The notes under the pieces were generated by a model. The model made no database searches and was not told the origin of the DNA. It saw nothing but the letters and a program-made list of their open reading frames with translations. A stretch of DNA of 64,000 bases, taken from contig DDIU01000004.1 of NCBI GenBank assembly GCA_002338655.1, positions 91,425-155,424 on the forward strand, written 5' to 3'. The stretch comes from Flammeovirgaceae bacterium UBA1842 (GTDB lineage Bacteria; Bacteroidota; Bacteroidia; Cytophagales; Cyclobacteriaceae). Of the stretch, positions 17,933 to 25,477 are shown piece after piece; position 1 is the first letter of the stretch, and the number at the start of each line of letters is the position of its first letter. Both the position numbers and the translations under genes were made by a program.

Positions 17933-18823
17933 CTAGATTACTGTGTAGGCCTGATTATATTTCTCCAATACCAATAGACTGTAGGCTTTGGAGAGCTCAT
18001 ACCCCAATGTATCTGGCCAGTCTTTGTTAAATTTTTTACCATCTAACGATTCTATTCCGGCAACTTCCACCGCTGTGCCTGTGAAAAATGCCCCATCAGC
18101 ATCTTTTAGGTCGTTGGGGGTGTATTGCCCTTCTTCTAGATGGTAACCTAGATCACGGGCAATGTCGATGATTGAGGAGCGGGTTATTCCAGGAAGGATA
18201 TTGCCTGATGCAGGTGTGAATAGTTTGCCATTTTTTTCGAAGAAAAAATTAGCCCCAGGTGCCTCTGCGACAAATCCATTTTGATCAAGTAAAAGTGCCT
18301 CGTCATACCCCTTCGATTTGGCTTCAGTGGAGGCCATTATGGAATTGGTATAATGGCCTGTCACTTTAGCTTCTACATGACATGATTTAGGATTGGGTCT
18401 TTCATAGGAGGAGGTCATTACCCGAAGTGCTGAGTCCCCCAAATACTTGCCCCAGTTCCAAGCACAAATAAATAAGTTTACCTCCATCGTGGGGGAGAGC
18501 CCCATGTTTTCACCTAAATAAACAAGTGGTCGGATATAGGCATCGGTTAATTTGTTCATTTCAAGAAGTTGGTTGGTAATGCTTACCAACTCTTCTACCT
18601 CATAGTCAAGTTTGATATGTGACTTTTTAGCTGAAAACAATAATCGTTGATAGTGTTCTTCTGCTTTGAATATTTTTGTTCCAGTTTCGGTTTTATAAGA
18701 TCTTATCCCTTCAAAAACGCCACTACCATAATGTAATGTCTGTGAGAATAAGCTTGTCTGAGATTCCTTGGCTAGCTGGAAGCTGCCATTGAGAAATATT
18801 TTTGTGTCATCTGAATAATACAT
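17933..18823 (-). CDS. ilvE: Branched-chain amino acid aminotransferase
   Basis: Class IV PLP transaminase performing the last step of isoleucine, valine and leucine synthesis with glutamate as amino donor. GVFEGIRSY (early), EAKVTGHYTNSIMASTEAKSKGYDEALLLD with the PLP-binding Lys of the family, and APGANFFF are typical. The frame stays open to 18889, but the ATG at 18823 (MYYSDDTKIF) gives the usual family length of 296 aa. AGGAG lies 3 nt before it, and the extra upstream part would lie within the attenuator region. It is the first gene of the ilv operon, about 60 nt after the proximal terminator hairpin. Confidence 0.95.
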   Translation of the reverse strand: MYYSDDTKIFLNGSFQLAKESQTSLFSQTLHYGSGVFEGIRSYKTETGTKIFKAEEHYQRLLFSAKKSHIKLDYEVEELVSITNQLLEMNKLTDAYIRPLVYLGENMGLSPTMEVNLFICAWNWGKYLGDSALRVMTSSYERPNPKSCHVEAKVTGHYTNSIMASTEAKSKGYDEALLLDQNGFVAEAPGANFFFEKNGKLFTPASGNILPGITRSSIIDIARDLGYHLEEGQYTPNDLKDADGAFFTGTAVEVAGIESLDGKKFNKDWPDTLGYELSKAYSLLVLEKYNQAYTVI

Positions 18824-18881
18824 AGTCTCCTGCTTTAGTTTGTTTTCTGTTTTGTTGATTATTTGATTGTCTAATGGCTGT

Positions 18882-18920
18882 AAAAACAAAAAGCCTTTCT
18901 CAGTAATGAGAAAGGCTTTT
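18882..18920 (-). terminator. Proximal ilv attenuator (intrinsic terminator)
   Basis: On the operon strand, AAAGCCTTTCTCA pairs with TGAGAAAGGCTTT across a four-base loop (TTAC). The stem is about 14 bp and is followed directly by TTTTTGTTTTTA. It sits between leader peptide 2 and ilvE. A competing antiterminator is possible: 18939-18949 (GTGAGAATAGG on this strand, containing the leader stop codon) pairs with 18906-18915 (CCTTTCTCAT) with a single bulge, which would destroy the terminator. Confidence 0.9.
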
Positions 18921-18945
18921 CTAGATTTTGATCATAGTCCTATTC

Positions 18946-19005
18946 TCACCCTGGTGGCGCAGTAATGACAATAATTATAATAGCTATGATACAATTGTTA
19001 TACAT
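18946..19005 (-). CDS. ilv leader peptide 2 (proximal), isoleucine-rich
   Basis: A 19-codon reading frame, MYNNCIIAIIIIVITAPPG, with seven Ile and one Val codons, ending at a TGA just before the proximal terminator. This is the architecture of a ribosome-mediated attenuator. When charged tRNA-Ile is scarce the ribosome stalls in the Ile run, leaving the stop-codon region free to pair with the 5' arm of the terminator. When Ile is plentiful the ribosome reaches the stop and covers that region. It has no Leu codons, unlike the E. coli ilv leader. It starts about 20 nt after the U-tract of the distal terminator. Confidence 0.88.
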   Translation of the reverse strand: MYNNCIIAIIIIVITAPPG

Positions 19006-19025
19006 GTTTAATTTTTAATGCTCAT

Positions 19026-19055
19026 AAAAAAAGCCTTCCGTTATAGGGAAGGCTT
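19026..19055 (-). terminator. Distal ilv attenuator (intrinsic terminator)
   Basis: On the operon strand AAGCCTTCC (19055-19047) pairs with GGAAGGCTT (19039-19031) around a seven-base loop, followed by a run of seven T. It lies between leader peptide 1 and leader peptide 2. A mutually exclusive antiterminator exists: 19079-19087 (ATAGGGGAG on this strand, spanning the leader-1 stop codon) pairs over nine bases, one of them G-U, with 19043-19051 (CTTCCCTAT). Confidence 0.88.
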
Positions 19056-19083
19056 GATATTATATTTTAAATATAGCACTCCC

Positions 19084-19146
19084 CTATCTATTGTGAATAA
19101 TCACAGAGATAATAATATTAGAGATTGCTATGTTGTTCTTCTTCAT
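19084..19146 (-). CDS. ilv leader peptide 1 (distal), isoleucine-rich
   Basis: A 20-codon frame, MKKNNIAISNIIISVIIHNR, with seven Ile and one Val codons, ending at TAG and followed by the distal terminator. It resembles leader 2 (NN-I-A-I, then an III-V-I run), suggesting that the leader-terminator module was duplicated. The Lys-rich start is typical of small translated leaders. It is too short to be found by ordinary gene calling. Translation is inferred from the codon bias and the terminator/antiterminator geometry, not shown directly. Confidence 0.85.
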   Translation of the reverse strand: MKKNNIAISNIIISVIIHNR

Positions 19147-19153
19147 TGAATCA

Positions 19154-19185
19154 CAAATGTGTACCTAAAATAAATCTCATCAAAA
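19154..19185 (-). promoter_or_regulatory. Possible promoter of the ilv leader region
   Basis: On the operon strand TTTTG (19185-19181) is followed after 19 nt by CACATTTG (19161-19154), one mismatch from the Bacteroidota -7 box TAnnTTTG at the right spacing. The -7 box lies only 7 nt before the leader-1 ATG, which would leave almost no 5' untranslated region. The true promoter may therefore be further upstream, so this is a weak call. Confidence 0.3.
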
Positions 19186-19352
19186 CTTATTTGGAATTTT
19201 TGTTTCGGTATATAAGAAATGAGATCTCTCTTCGGCACGTATTTATGCTTTGATAAAATTGAATATTTTTGATTCTGAAAAGCTAAGCACTATATTTATT
19301 CTTGCCGAAGCCCTAGTAAAGTGATGTTGAATCGAATTTTCACCTTATGCTT

Positions 19353-19395
19353 ACCCCTAAATCCCCTAAAGGAGTACCCCTAAATCCCCTAAAGG
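19353..19395. repeat. Tandem ACCCCTAAATCCCCTAAAGG repeat in the ilv/TDT intergenic region
   Basis: Two exact 20-nt copies begin at 19353 and 19376 (period 23), followed by GGGGAAAGGGG at about 19430. CCCCTAAATCCCC-type words are frequent intergenic repeats in Bacteroidota genomes. The rest of the gap between the ilv leader promoter and the transporter (about 19190-19513) holds no gene that I can see. A related CCCTAAAGGG core occurs in the foldback at 16070-16199. Confidence 0.7.
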
Positions 19396-19513
19396 GGGCT
19401 TTCTGCACCCGCCAACTGTTGGGGAAAGGGGTCAGTTTGGGAAATACCGAAAACCACTTTTAATAGCTTATGAATTTTAACCGGACAACAATAATTGAAT
19501 ATCAAAAATTAAT

Positions 19514-20560
19514 GTGAATCTACTTCAACAAAAGATAAAGGAACTTCTACCCGCCTACTTTGCCTTGGTAATGGCAACGGGTATAGTCTCGCTGGCTTCA
19601 TATCTTGATGGCCTTGAACAGTTCGGCATCATTCTATTTTACCTCAATCTGGTTTTTATCTCGGTATTGATTGTTTTCTTTATTTATCGATGCCTCTTTT
19701 ATTGGGAGCAGGTCAAGGAAGATTTTGGAAGCTATAAAAAGGGACCAGGGTTTTTCACTATTGTGGCCGCACTATGCATTGTAGGAAATCAATTTGTGGT
19801 ATTGTACAATAATTTTCTTGTTGCTGAGATTATTTTGGCCATTGCGGTGGTGGCGTGGCTTATTATCGGTTATGGCTTTTTCTTTTACCTGACTGTCACT
19901 GAAGACAAAAAATCACTAAAGGATGGGATCAGTGGCACATGGCTGGTTTTTATCGTTTCCATTCAGGCCTTATCCACATTAATGTCATTTGTCTCTGTTG
20001 ATTTTGGAGATCAAGCTTATCTACTGCTATTTCTGGCGCTTTGTCTTTTTTTACTGGGGTGCATTTTTTACTTGTATATTATGTCACTCATTATCTATCG
20101 CATTTCCTTCTTTTCATTACAGGCCGATGAACTTGGAGCTCCTTATTGGATTAACATGGGGGCAACAGCCATTACTACCTTGGCTGGATCCATGCTTATC
20201 CTCCATACGCAACAATTTAATTTTATAATAGAGATCCTTCCTTTTTTAAAAGGGTTCACACTATTTTTCTGGGCAGCGGGCACTTGGTGGATTCCGTTGC
20301 TGCTTTTGCTTGGTTTTTGGCGTCACGCTATCAAAAAAGTGCCAGTACCTTTGTCACCCAAAGGCTATGACCCTTCCTATTGGGGCATGGTGTTCCCATT
20401 GGGAATGTACACCGTTTGTACTTTCAGGTTGAGTGAGGCTTTGCAGATTTCCTTTCTCCAATTTATCCCACAACTTTTTGTGTTCATTGCCATCTTTGCT
20501 TGGTTAGCTGTAATGCTTGGGTTTGTAAGACATTTAGGCTCATTTTTAAAAATGAGATAA
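19514..20560 (+). CDS. TDT/SLAC1-family anion transporter or channel
   Basis: A 348 aa integral membrane protein with about ten hydrophobic helices, starting with LLPAYFALVMATGIVSLAS, the hallmark N-terminus of the tellurite-resistance/dicarboxylate transporter family (TehA, Mae1, Ssu1, plant SLAC1). Family members move dicarboxylates, sulfite, nitrate or chloride. PSYWGMVFPLGMYTVCTFRL near residue 290 is also typical. The start is a GTG (19514), since the nearby ATG at 19512 is followed immediately by a stop. Its position 179 nt before a nitrate-reductase-like cluster suggests an oxyanion substrate such as nitrate, nitrite or sulfite, but that is inference. Confidence 0.82.
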   Translation: MNLLQQKIKELLPAYFALVMATGIVSLASYLDGLEQFGIILFYLNLVFISVLIVFFIYRCLFYWEQVKEDFGSYKKGPGFFTIVAALCIVGNQFVVLYNNFLVAEIILAIAVVAWLIIGYGFFFYLTVTEDKKSLKDGISGTWLVFIVSIQALSTLMSFVSVDFGDQAYLLLFLALCLFLLGCIFYLYIMSLIIYRISFFSLQADELGAPYWINMGATAITTLAGSMLILHTQQFNFIIEILPFLKGFTLFFWAAGTWWIPLLLLLGFWRHAIKKVPVPLSPKGYDPSYWGMVFPLGMYTVCTFRLSEALQISFLQFIPQLFVFIAIFAWLAVMLGFVRHLGSFLKMR

Positions 20561-20739
20561 TCTGGCAGCCCGTTAAGCGATTCGATAACTCTAAAACTTA
20601 ACGCTTATTGATTTTCAGCACCTAATTTGGAATGACTCAAAATTATTATATTTCCTATCAGTCTGCCTTGCCCTTTGGTAAAAAACCTTAAATTTATTTG
20701 ACGGTATTATCAATGACTTTTTAAGTAGAAGCGAATCCA

Positions 20740-21795
20740 ATGTATCGACTTTTTAAAACCTTAAATCGAGTAGCATTCATTAAAGCACTCATAGCGTCTT
20801 TCGCAGTGATTGCACTTGTGTTGGTGGGCTCCCGAAACCTACAGAATTTTGATGCAGCCCTGTTTGCCTATTTAGTAGGTACCATCTTTGCGGTTTTTGG
20901 AATTGCCTATCGTTACTCAGTTTGGCTCCAACGGCCATCAACAAAACTTTATTGGAAAAGGAGCATGCAATTTTTGTTCAGCAAAATGTTCATTCCTTAC
21001 ATGCTTCGATCCCTCAAGTTGTTCTTTAAAAATATTTTGGCACAGCGGTTCATCGCTCACAGAAGTAGAACTCGCTGGATAGGCCATTTTTTGATGGCCA
21101 CAGGTTGTTTACTGGCTTTTGCCATAACCATACCGCTTACCTTCGGATGGATCAATTTCGAGCTGAAACCCGGGGACGATCTAACTTACTACACCATGGT
21201 ATTCGGCTTCGAAACATTCTCTTTCAAGCTAGGCTCTATGATGGCCTTTGTTACCTTTCACGGACTGGTTTGGTGTTCCATTCTCGTCACTATTGGTGCG
21301 GCCATTATGATGAAACGGAGGCTTACCAATGGTGGGCTTATTGCCACCCAGACATTTGCCGATGATTGGTTGCCATTGATACTTTTGATTGCCATATCCC
21401 TGACGGGGTTAGGTATTTCTTATGACTACACTTTTTTGGGCGGTAGAACCTACCAGTTCATGGCTGTAATACACGCCATTGTAGTTATCTTGTTTTTGGT
21501 TTGGCTGCCTTTCGGCAAATTTTTCCACATTTTTCAGCGTGTGGCTCAATTGGGTGCCAATCTGTATAAAACTGAAGGTGCCCGCAGAGGAATGGCTGTA
21601 TGTCCACATACCAAAGAGGAGTTTGCCACACAGACACATATAGATGATCTTAAATTGGTAACAGAAAAATTAGGATTTGATTATAGTAAGCAAGACGGAT
21701 CAAACCACATGAATTTAAGTCCAGAAGGAAAACGCTCGGCTTTGGCGAAAGCACATTTTGAAGTAAGGAAAAAATCAGGAAAGTTCTTCGGTTAG
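20740..21795 (+). CDS. NarI-like cytochrome b membrane subunit
   Basis: A 351 aa membrane protein with about six hydrophobic segments. Histidines placed in or next to membrane helices (His116 in WIGHFLMATG, His174 in VTFHGLVW, His245 in MAVIHAIVV, His263 in GKFFHIF) suit two b-haem ligations, as in the gamma subunit of respiratory nitrate reductase and related Hdr/Dsr membrane subunits. It would pass electrons from the quinone pool to the soluble subunits encoded just downstream. The C-terminal 80 residues are hydrophilic and lack obvious Fe-S motifs. The molybdoenzyme gene follows after 24 nt. The family call is good; the haem content is inferred. Confidence 0.72.
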   Translation: MYRLFKTLNRVAFIKALIASFAVIALVLVGSRNLQNFDAALFAYLVGTIFAVFGIAYRYSVWLQRPSTKLYWKRSMQFLFSKMFIPYMLRSLKLFFKNILAQRFIAHRSRTRWIGHFLMATGCLLAFAITIPLTFGWINFELKPGDDLTYYTMVFGFETFSFKLGSMMAFVTFHGLVWCSILVTIGAAIMMKRRLTNGGLIATQTFADDWLPLILLIAISLTGLGISYDYTFLGGRTYQFMAVIHAIVVILFLVWLPFGKFFHIFQRVAQLGANLYKTEGARRGMAVCPHTKEEFATQTHIDDLKLVTEKLGFDYSKQDGSNHMNLSPEGKRSALAKAHFEVRKKSGKFFG

Positions 21796-21819
21796 AACAT
21801 ATTTAAAACACTGTAAATA

Positions 21820-24039
21820 ATGGCAAAACTTCCCGTATCTGTTGATAAAATAATTGAAGAGTTCGGCCCTCATAAGGCATACCCACCACAAGGGGGCTTT
21901 TATGGCACGAATGAACCTGATAAGCTTGTAAAGACCCACTGTTGCTATTGCGGAATGCAGTGCGGTATTCAACTAAAGGTAAAGGATAATAAGATTGCGG
22001 GTTTTGAGCCATGGATGGAATTCCCTTTTAACGAAGGCCGTCTATGCCCAAAAGGGGTGCAGCGCTATATGCAAAACAACCACCCTGACAGACTTTTAAG
22101 TCCAATTCAAAGGGTAGAAGGTAAGGGGTTTGAGCCGATAGGATGGGATCAGGCCATGGACAAAACGGTAAGTGAAATAAAGAGGATCCAGAAAACCTAT
22201 GGCAATGATGCCTTTGCTATGCTCTCAGGGGTTTCGCTTACGAACGAAAAAAGTTATATGATCGGGAAGTTTGCCCGGGTAGCCCTAAAGACAGCAAATC
22301 TTGATTATAACGGAAGGTTATGCATGGTGAGTGCTGGTGGCGGTAATAAAAAGGCCTTTGGTTTGGATAGAAGTTCCAACAGTTGGGCAGACTTAAAACA
22401 TGCCGAGGTCATTATTGTGGCTGGGGCCAATATCAGTGAAACGTTTCCTACCCTCACTCATTATATATGGCAAGCCCGGGACAACGGAGCCAAACTAATT
22501 GTAGTTGATCCTAGGATGATTCCTTTGGCCAGAACAGCAGACCTTCATTTGCCCATCCGACCGGGAGGTGACTCAGCATTGTTTGGTGCCATGCTTAAAA
22601 TTTTAGTTGACAATGATTGGCTAGACCACGATTTTATCGATAATCATACTTCAGGTTTTGCCGAAACCATTGAAGCCGTAAAAGATTATGATCTGGAATG
22701 GGCGGAGGAACAGACAGGTATTTCCAAAGAGTTGATTTTAGAAGCTGCTACAATGTGGGGCAAAGCTAAAACCAGCTTTCTTCTACATGCCAGAGGTATT
22801 GAACACCACACTAAAGGTGTTGAAAACGTATTAAGCTGTATTAACCTAGTATTGGCTACTGGCCGAATAGGGAAGCCTTATTGTGGTTATGGAACCATAA
22901 CCGGGCAGGGTAATGGGCAGGGTGGAAGAGAGCACGGACATAAATGTGATCAACTACCGGGAAACCGGGATATCACAAACCCTGAACACCGTAAATATAT
23001 CTCCGAAGTGTGGGGGATAGATGAAAAGGACATGCCAGGCAAAGGGCTAACTGCCTACGAACAAATCGAGGCCATTCATCGTGGTGAAATTAAAGGATTG
23101 ATTTCCATTTGCTTTAATCCACTGGTATCATTGCCAAACAATAATTTTGTGCGGGAAGCTTTAGATAAACTAGAGTTTTATGTGTGTATTGATACTTTTC
23201 TTTGTGAGACTGCCCGTCATGCTGACATCGTTATGGCTGGCTCACTGCATGAGGAGGAGGAAGGAACTGTGACTACCGCAGAAGGTAGGGTGGTCAAGAT
23301 AAATGAGGCCATAACCCCACCTCATAACGCACGGAGAGATGGGGAGATAATAATGGAAATAGCCGATCGTTTGGGGGCAGGCGACAAGTTTAATTTTGCT
23401 ACTAGTGAAGATATTTTCAATGAGTTGAGAGTGGCTTCCAAAGGAGGAACAGCAGATTATTATGGAATAACTTACCAAAGAGTAGAAGAAAACATGGGTG
23501 TGTTTTGGCCATGTCCGTCACTGGATCATCCCGGGACACCAAGGCTTTGGGAAGATAGAAATTTTGAAACCCCAGATGGGAAAGCGCATTTCAATCCAGT
23601 AAAATACCGTCCCGCTTCGGAAGTAACAGATAAGGAATTTCCTGTAGTTTTAACTACTGGCAGGGTAGTTTCACAGTACTTGAGTGGCACTTCTACCCGA
23701 AGGATCGGTAAATTGGTAGATCAGTATCCAGAGCCTTTGTTGGAAATTCATCCGAAACTGGCATTACAATATGGAATTGAAAATCGTGATTTGGTCAAAG
23801 TAAAAACCAGAAGGGGCGAGGCGTATTTCCCTGCTCATGTGGTAGAAACCATTAGGGAGGACACTGTTTTTATCCCTTACCATTGGGGTGGAAAATCTTC
23901 TGCAAATCAACTGACGATAGGTAATTTGGATCCTATCTCAAAAATACCGGAGTTTAAGGTCTGTGCCTGTCAATTGTTTCCAACAACTGAAAAAGGTAGT
24001 AAGGAACGTACTGATACTGCATATCAGAGTTGGTTGTAG
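21820..24039 (+). CDS. Molybdopterin oxidoreductase, assimilatory nitrate reductase (NasA/NapA) clade
   Basis: Catalytic subunit with bis-MGD molybdenum cofactor. Cys41, Cys44, Cys48 (HCCYCGMQCGI) and Cys76 (GRLCPKG) form the N-terminal [4Fe-4S] site. Cys168 in DYNGRLCMVSA aligns with the Mo-coordinating Cys of NapA/NasA. GQGNGQGGREHGHKCDQLPG is the nitrate-reductase-type cofactor motif. There is no Tat signal, so the 739 aa enzyme should be cytoplasmic. Nitrate is the most likely substrate, but the neighbours (cytochrome b, four-cluster ferredoxin, Rieske) are unlike a simple Nas enzyme, and another oxyanion cannot be excluded. Nitrite reductase genes are not in this window. Confidence 0.85.
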   Translation: MAKLPVSVDKIIEEFGPHKAYPPQGGFYGTNEPDKLVKTHCCYCGMQCGIQLKVKDNKIAGFEPWMEFPFNEGRLCPKGVQRYMQNNHPDRLLSPIQRVEGKGFEPIGWDQAMDKTVSEIKRIQKTYGNDAFAMLSGVSLTNEKSYMIGKFARVALKTANLDYNGRLCMVSAGGGNKKAFGLDRSSNSWADLKHAEVIIVAGANISETFPTLTHYIWQARDNGAKLIVVDPRMIPLARTADLHLPIRPGGDSALFGAMLKILVDNDWLDHDFIDNHTSGFAETIEAVKDYDLEWAEEQTGISKELILEAATMWGKAKTSFLLHARGIEHHTKGVENVLSCINLVLATGRIGKPYCGYGTITGQGNGQGGREHGHKCDQLPGNRDITNPEHRKYISEVWGIDEKDMPGKGLTAYEQIEAIHRGEIKGLISICFNPLVSLPNNNFVREALDKLEFYVCIDTFLCETARHADIVMAGSLHEEEEGTVTTAEGRVVKINEAITPPHNARRDGEIIMEIADRLGAGDKFNFATSEDIFNELRVASKGGTADYYGITYQRVEENMGVFWPCPSLDHPGTPRLWEDRNFETPDGKAHFNPVKYRPASEVTDKEFPVVLTTGRVVSQYLSGTSTRRIGKLVDQYPEPLLEIHPKLALQYGIENRDLVKVKTRRGEAYFPAHVVETIREDTVFIPYHWGGKSSANQLTIGNLDPISKIPEFKVCACQLFPTTEKGSKERTDTAYQSWL

Positions 24040-24096
24040 TGAATGGAACTTAGAGGAACGATATTAAATAAAAATTGAATAACTAAATATAAAGGT

Positions 24097-24666
24097 ATGT
24101 CAGAGACAAAATATAATCAGGAAATGGCCTTTTTCGTTGATATGCAACGATGTATAGGATGCCATGCCTGCGAAATGGCTTGTGCTGAGTGTGAAACGAA
24201 TGGGCAGGAAAGTATGATCCATGTCAACTATGTAGATAGGGCAGTAAGTACCCAAACCACTGTGCAGGTATGTATGCATTGTGAAGATCCTACCTGTGCC
24301 AATGTGTGTCCGGCAGATGCCATACATCAGGATGATTTTGGTGTGGTACACTCAGCTGACACATCTCGTTGTATTGGTTGTTCCAATTGTGTTTTGGCTT
24401 GCCCCTTTGGAGTGCCAAAAAAGATGGAGGAGGCAGAGTTAATGATGAAATGCAATATGTGTTATGATCGAACAAGTGCTGGCAAAAAGCCTATGTGCGC
24501 TACTGTTTGTCCAAGTCAGGCGCTATATTATGGCACAAAAGAAGAAATAGAAAAAATGCGTCCTGACAGTGTACCCGTAAACTCATTCTTGTTTGGTAAG
24601 CAGGAGGTAAATACAAAGGTAAATATTATGATGCCTAAAGGCACGCACCAGTTGATTATTGAATAA
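24097..24666 (+). CDS. Four-cluster 4Fe-4S ferredoxin-type electron transfer subunit
   Basis: A 189 aa iron-sulfur protein of the DmsB/NrfC/PsrB type. Cysteine sets for four [4Fe-4S] clusters are visible: CIGCHACEMAC (about residue 18), CMHCEDPTCANVCPADA, CIGCSNCVLACPFG, and CNMCYDR...CATVCPSQA. It should wire the cytochrome b subunit to the molybdoenzyme. No signal peptide is present, so it is expected on the cytoplasmic face, consistent with the Mo subunit. It lies 57 nt after the Mo subunit and 11 nt before the Rieske gene. Confidence 0.9.
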   Translation: MSETKYNQEMAFFVDMQRCIGCHACEMACAECETNGQESMIHVNYVDRAVSTQTTVQVCMHCEDPTCANVCPADAIHQDDFGVVHSADTSRCIGCSNCVLACPFGVPKKMEEAELMMKCNMCYDRTSAGKKPMCATVCPSQALYYGTKEEIEKMRPDSVPVNSFLFGKQEVNTKVNIMMPKGTHQLIIE

Positions 24667-24677
24667 CCTTTTATAAT

Positions 24678-25196
24678 ATGGAGCAAGAAGACATTGACAA
24701 AATCCCGAATTGGAAATCAGACTTTCCAATAGAAACAAAAAAGGCCAACCACGTAAACAGGAGGGAGTTCGCTAAATTTTTGGGGCTGCTCTCTGGCGCA
24801 TTGGCACTTGGTAATGGTGGAATTGTGATCAAAGCACTCGCTTTTCCATCTAAACCCATGGAGGGTGAGCACTTTGTTTGCAATGAAAAGGATGTACCTG
24901 TGGGTGAAATGTTCCAATTTTCCATTGAAGGCACCAAGGTAGTTCCTTATATCCTTATTCATCTTGAAGAGACTAAATGGCGTGCTTTTGAACAAAAATG
25001 TACCCATTTATCATGTGCCGTACGTTATGAGGGTAAAACCAAGAAAATCGAATGCCCCTGCCATCATGGATTTTTTGATGCGGATACAGGCGAAGTTCTT
25101 CAGGGGCCACCACCAAGACCATTGCCCCAGTTGGAAGTAGTGATCAATGAAGGTAAAGTCTATGTTAGGGAAATGAAAGAAACTAAAAGTGTATAG
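24678..25196 (+). CDS. Rieske [2Fe-2S] protein with Tat-type signal
   Basis: A 172 aa Rieske protein. The N-terminus has a twin-arginine motif followed by a hydrophobic stretch (NRREFAKFLGLLSGALALG, residues 27-45). The cluster ligands are Cys108 and His110 (CTHLSC) with Cys128 and His129 (CPCHHG), and Cys113 and Cys126 are placed to form the stabilising disulfide of bc-type, high-potential Rieske proteins. It is therefore likely anchored on the outer face of the inner membrane, opposite to the predicted cytoplasmic Mo subunit, which is odd for one complex. It lies 2 nt upstream of a small membrane protein. Confidence 0.9.
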   Translation: MEQEDIDKIPNWKSDFPIETKKANHVNRREFAKFLGLLSGALALGNGGIVIKALAFPSKPMEGEHFVCNEKDVPVGEMFQFSIEGTKVVPYILIHLEETKWRAFEQKCTHLSCAVRYEGKTKKIECPCHHGFFDADTGEVLQGPPPRPLPQLEVVINEGKVYVREMKETKSV

Positions 25197-25198
25197 CC

Positions 25199-25465
25199 AT
25201 GAGTGATTTTAGAACTTCACAAAACGAGGCCCATCCAAATAAAACCAACACTTTGATGACTGGCATTATTTTGATGTTGATCCTCTTTATCACCATTCAG
25301 ATTTGGTTTTTGTTTGGGGCACTTAACAATGCATTGGAAGACAATCTATTCTTCGCAGTAATTACATTCATTGGCTCGTTACTGTTTGCGCTAGCCTCGT
25401 TTTGGCTTTTGCGTTATCTGCCACAGCCTTTAAAGGATAAGCCAAAGAAAATAAAGAAGCCGTAG
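25199..25465 (+). CDS. Small membrane protein of the redox cluster
   Basis: An 88 aa protein with two hydrophobic helices (about residues 20-42 and 50-71) and a basic C-terminal tail (KDKPKKIKKP). It starts 2 nt after the Rieske stop and is the last gene of the plus-strand cluster. It may be a small assembly or anchor subunit. I do not recognise the family with certainty (possibly DUF6755). It ends 12 nt from the convergent flavin reductase, with no clear terminator between. Confidence 0.65.
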   Translation: MSDFRTSQNEAHPNKTNTLMTGIILMLILFITIQIWFLFGALNNALEDNLFFAVITFIGSLLFALASFWLLRYLPQPLKDKPKKIKKP

Positions 25466-25477
25466 ATTGTTTATCAG

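Noticed and set aside
18824..18889. Upstream extension of ilvE to 18889
   Set aside because: It would run into the attenuator hairpin; the ATG at 18823 gives the family length and has AGGAG just before it.
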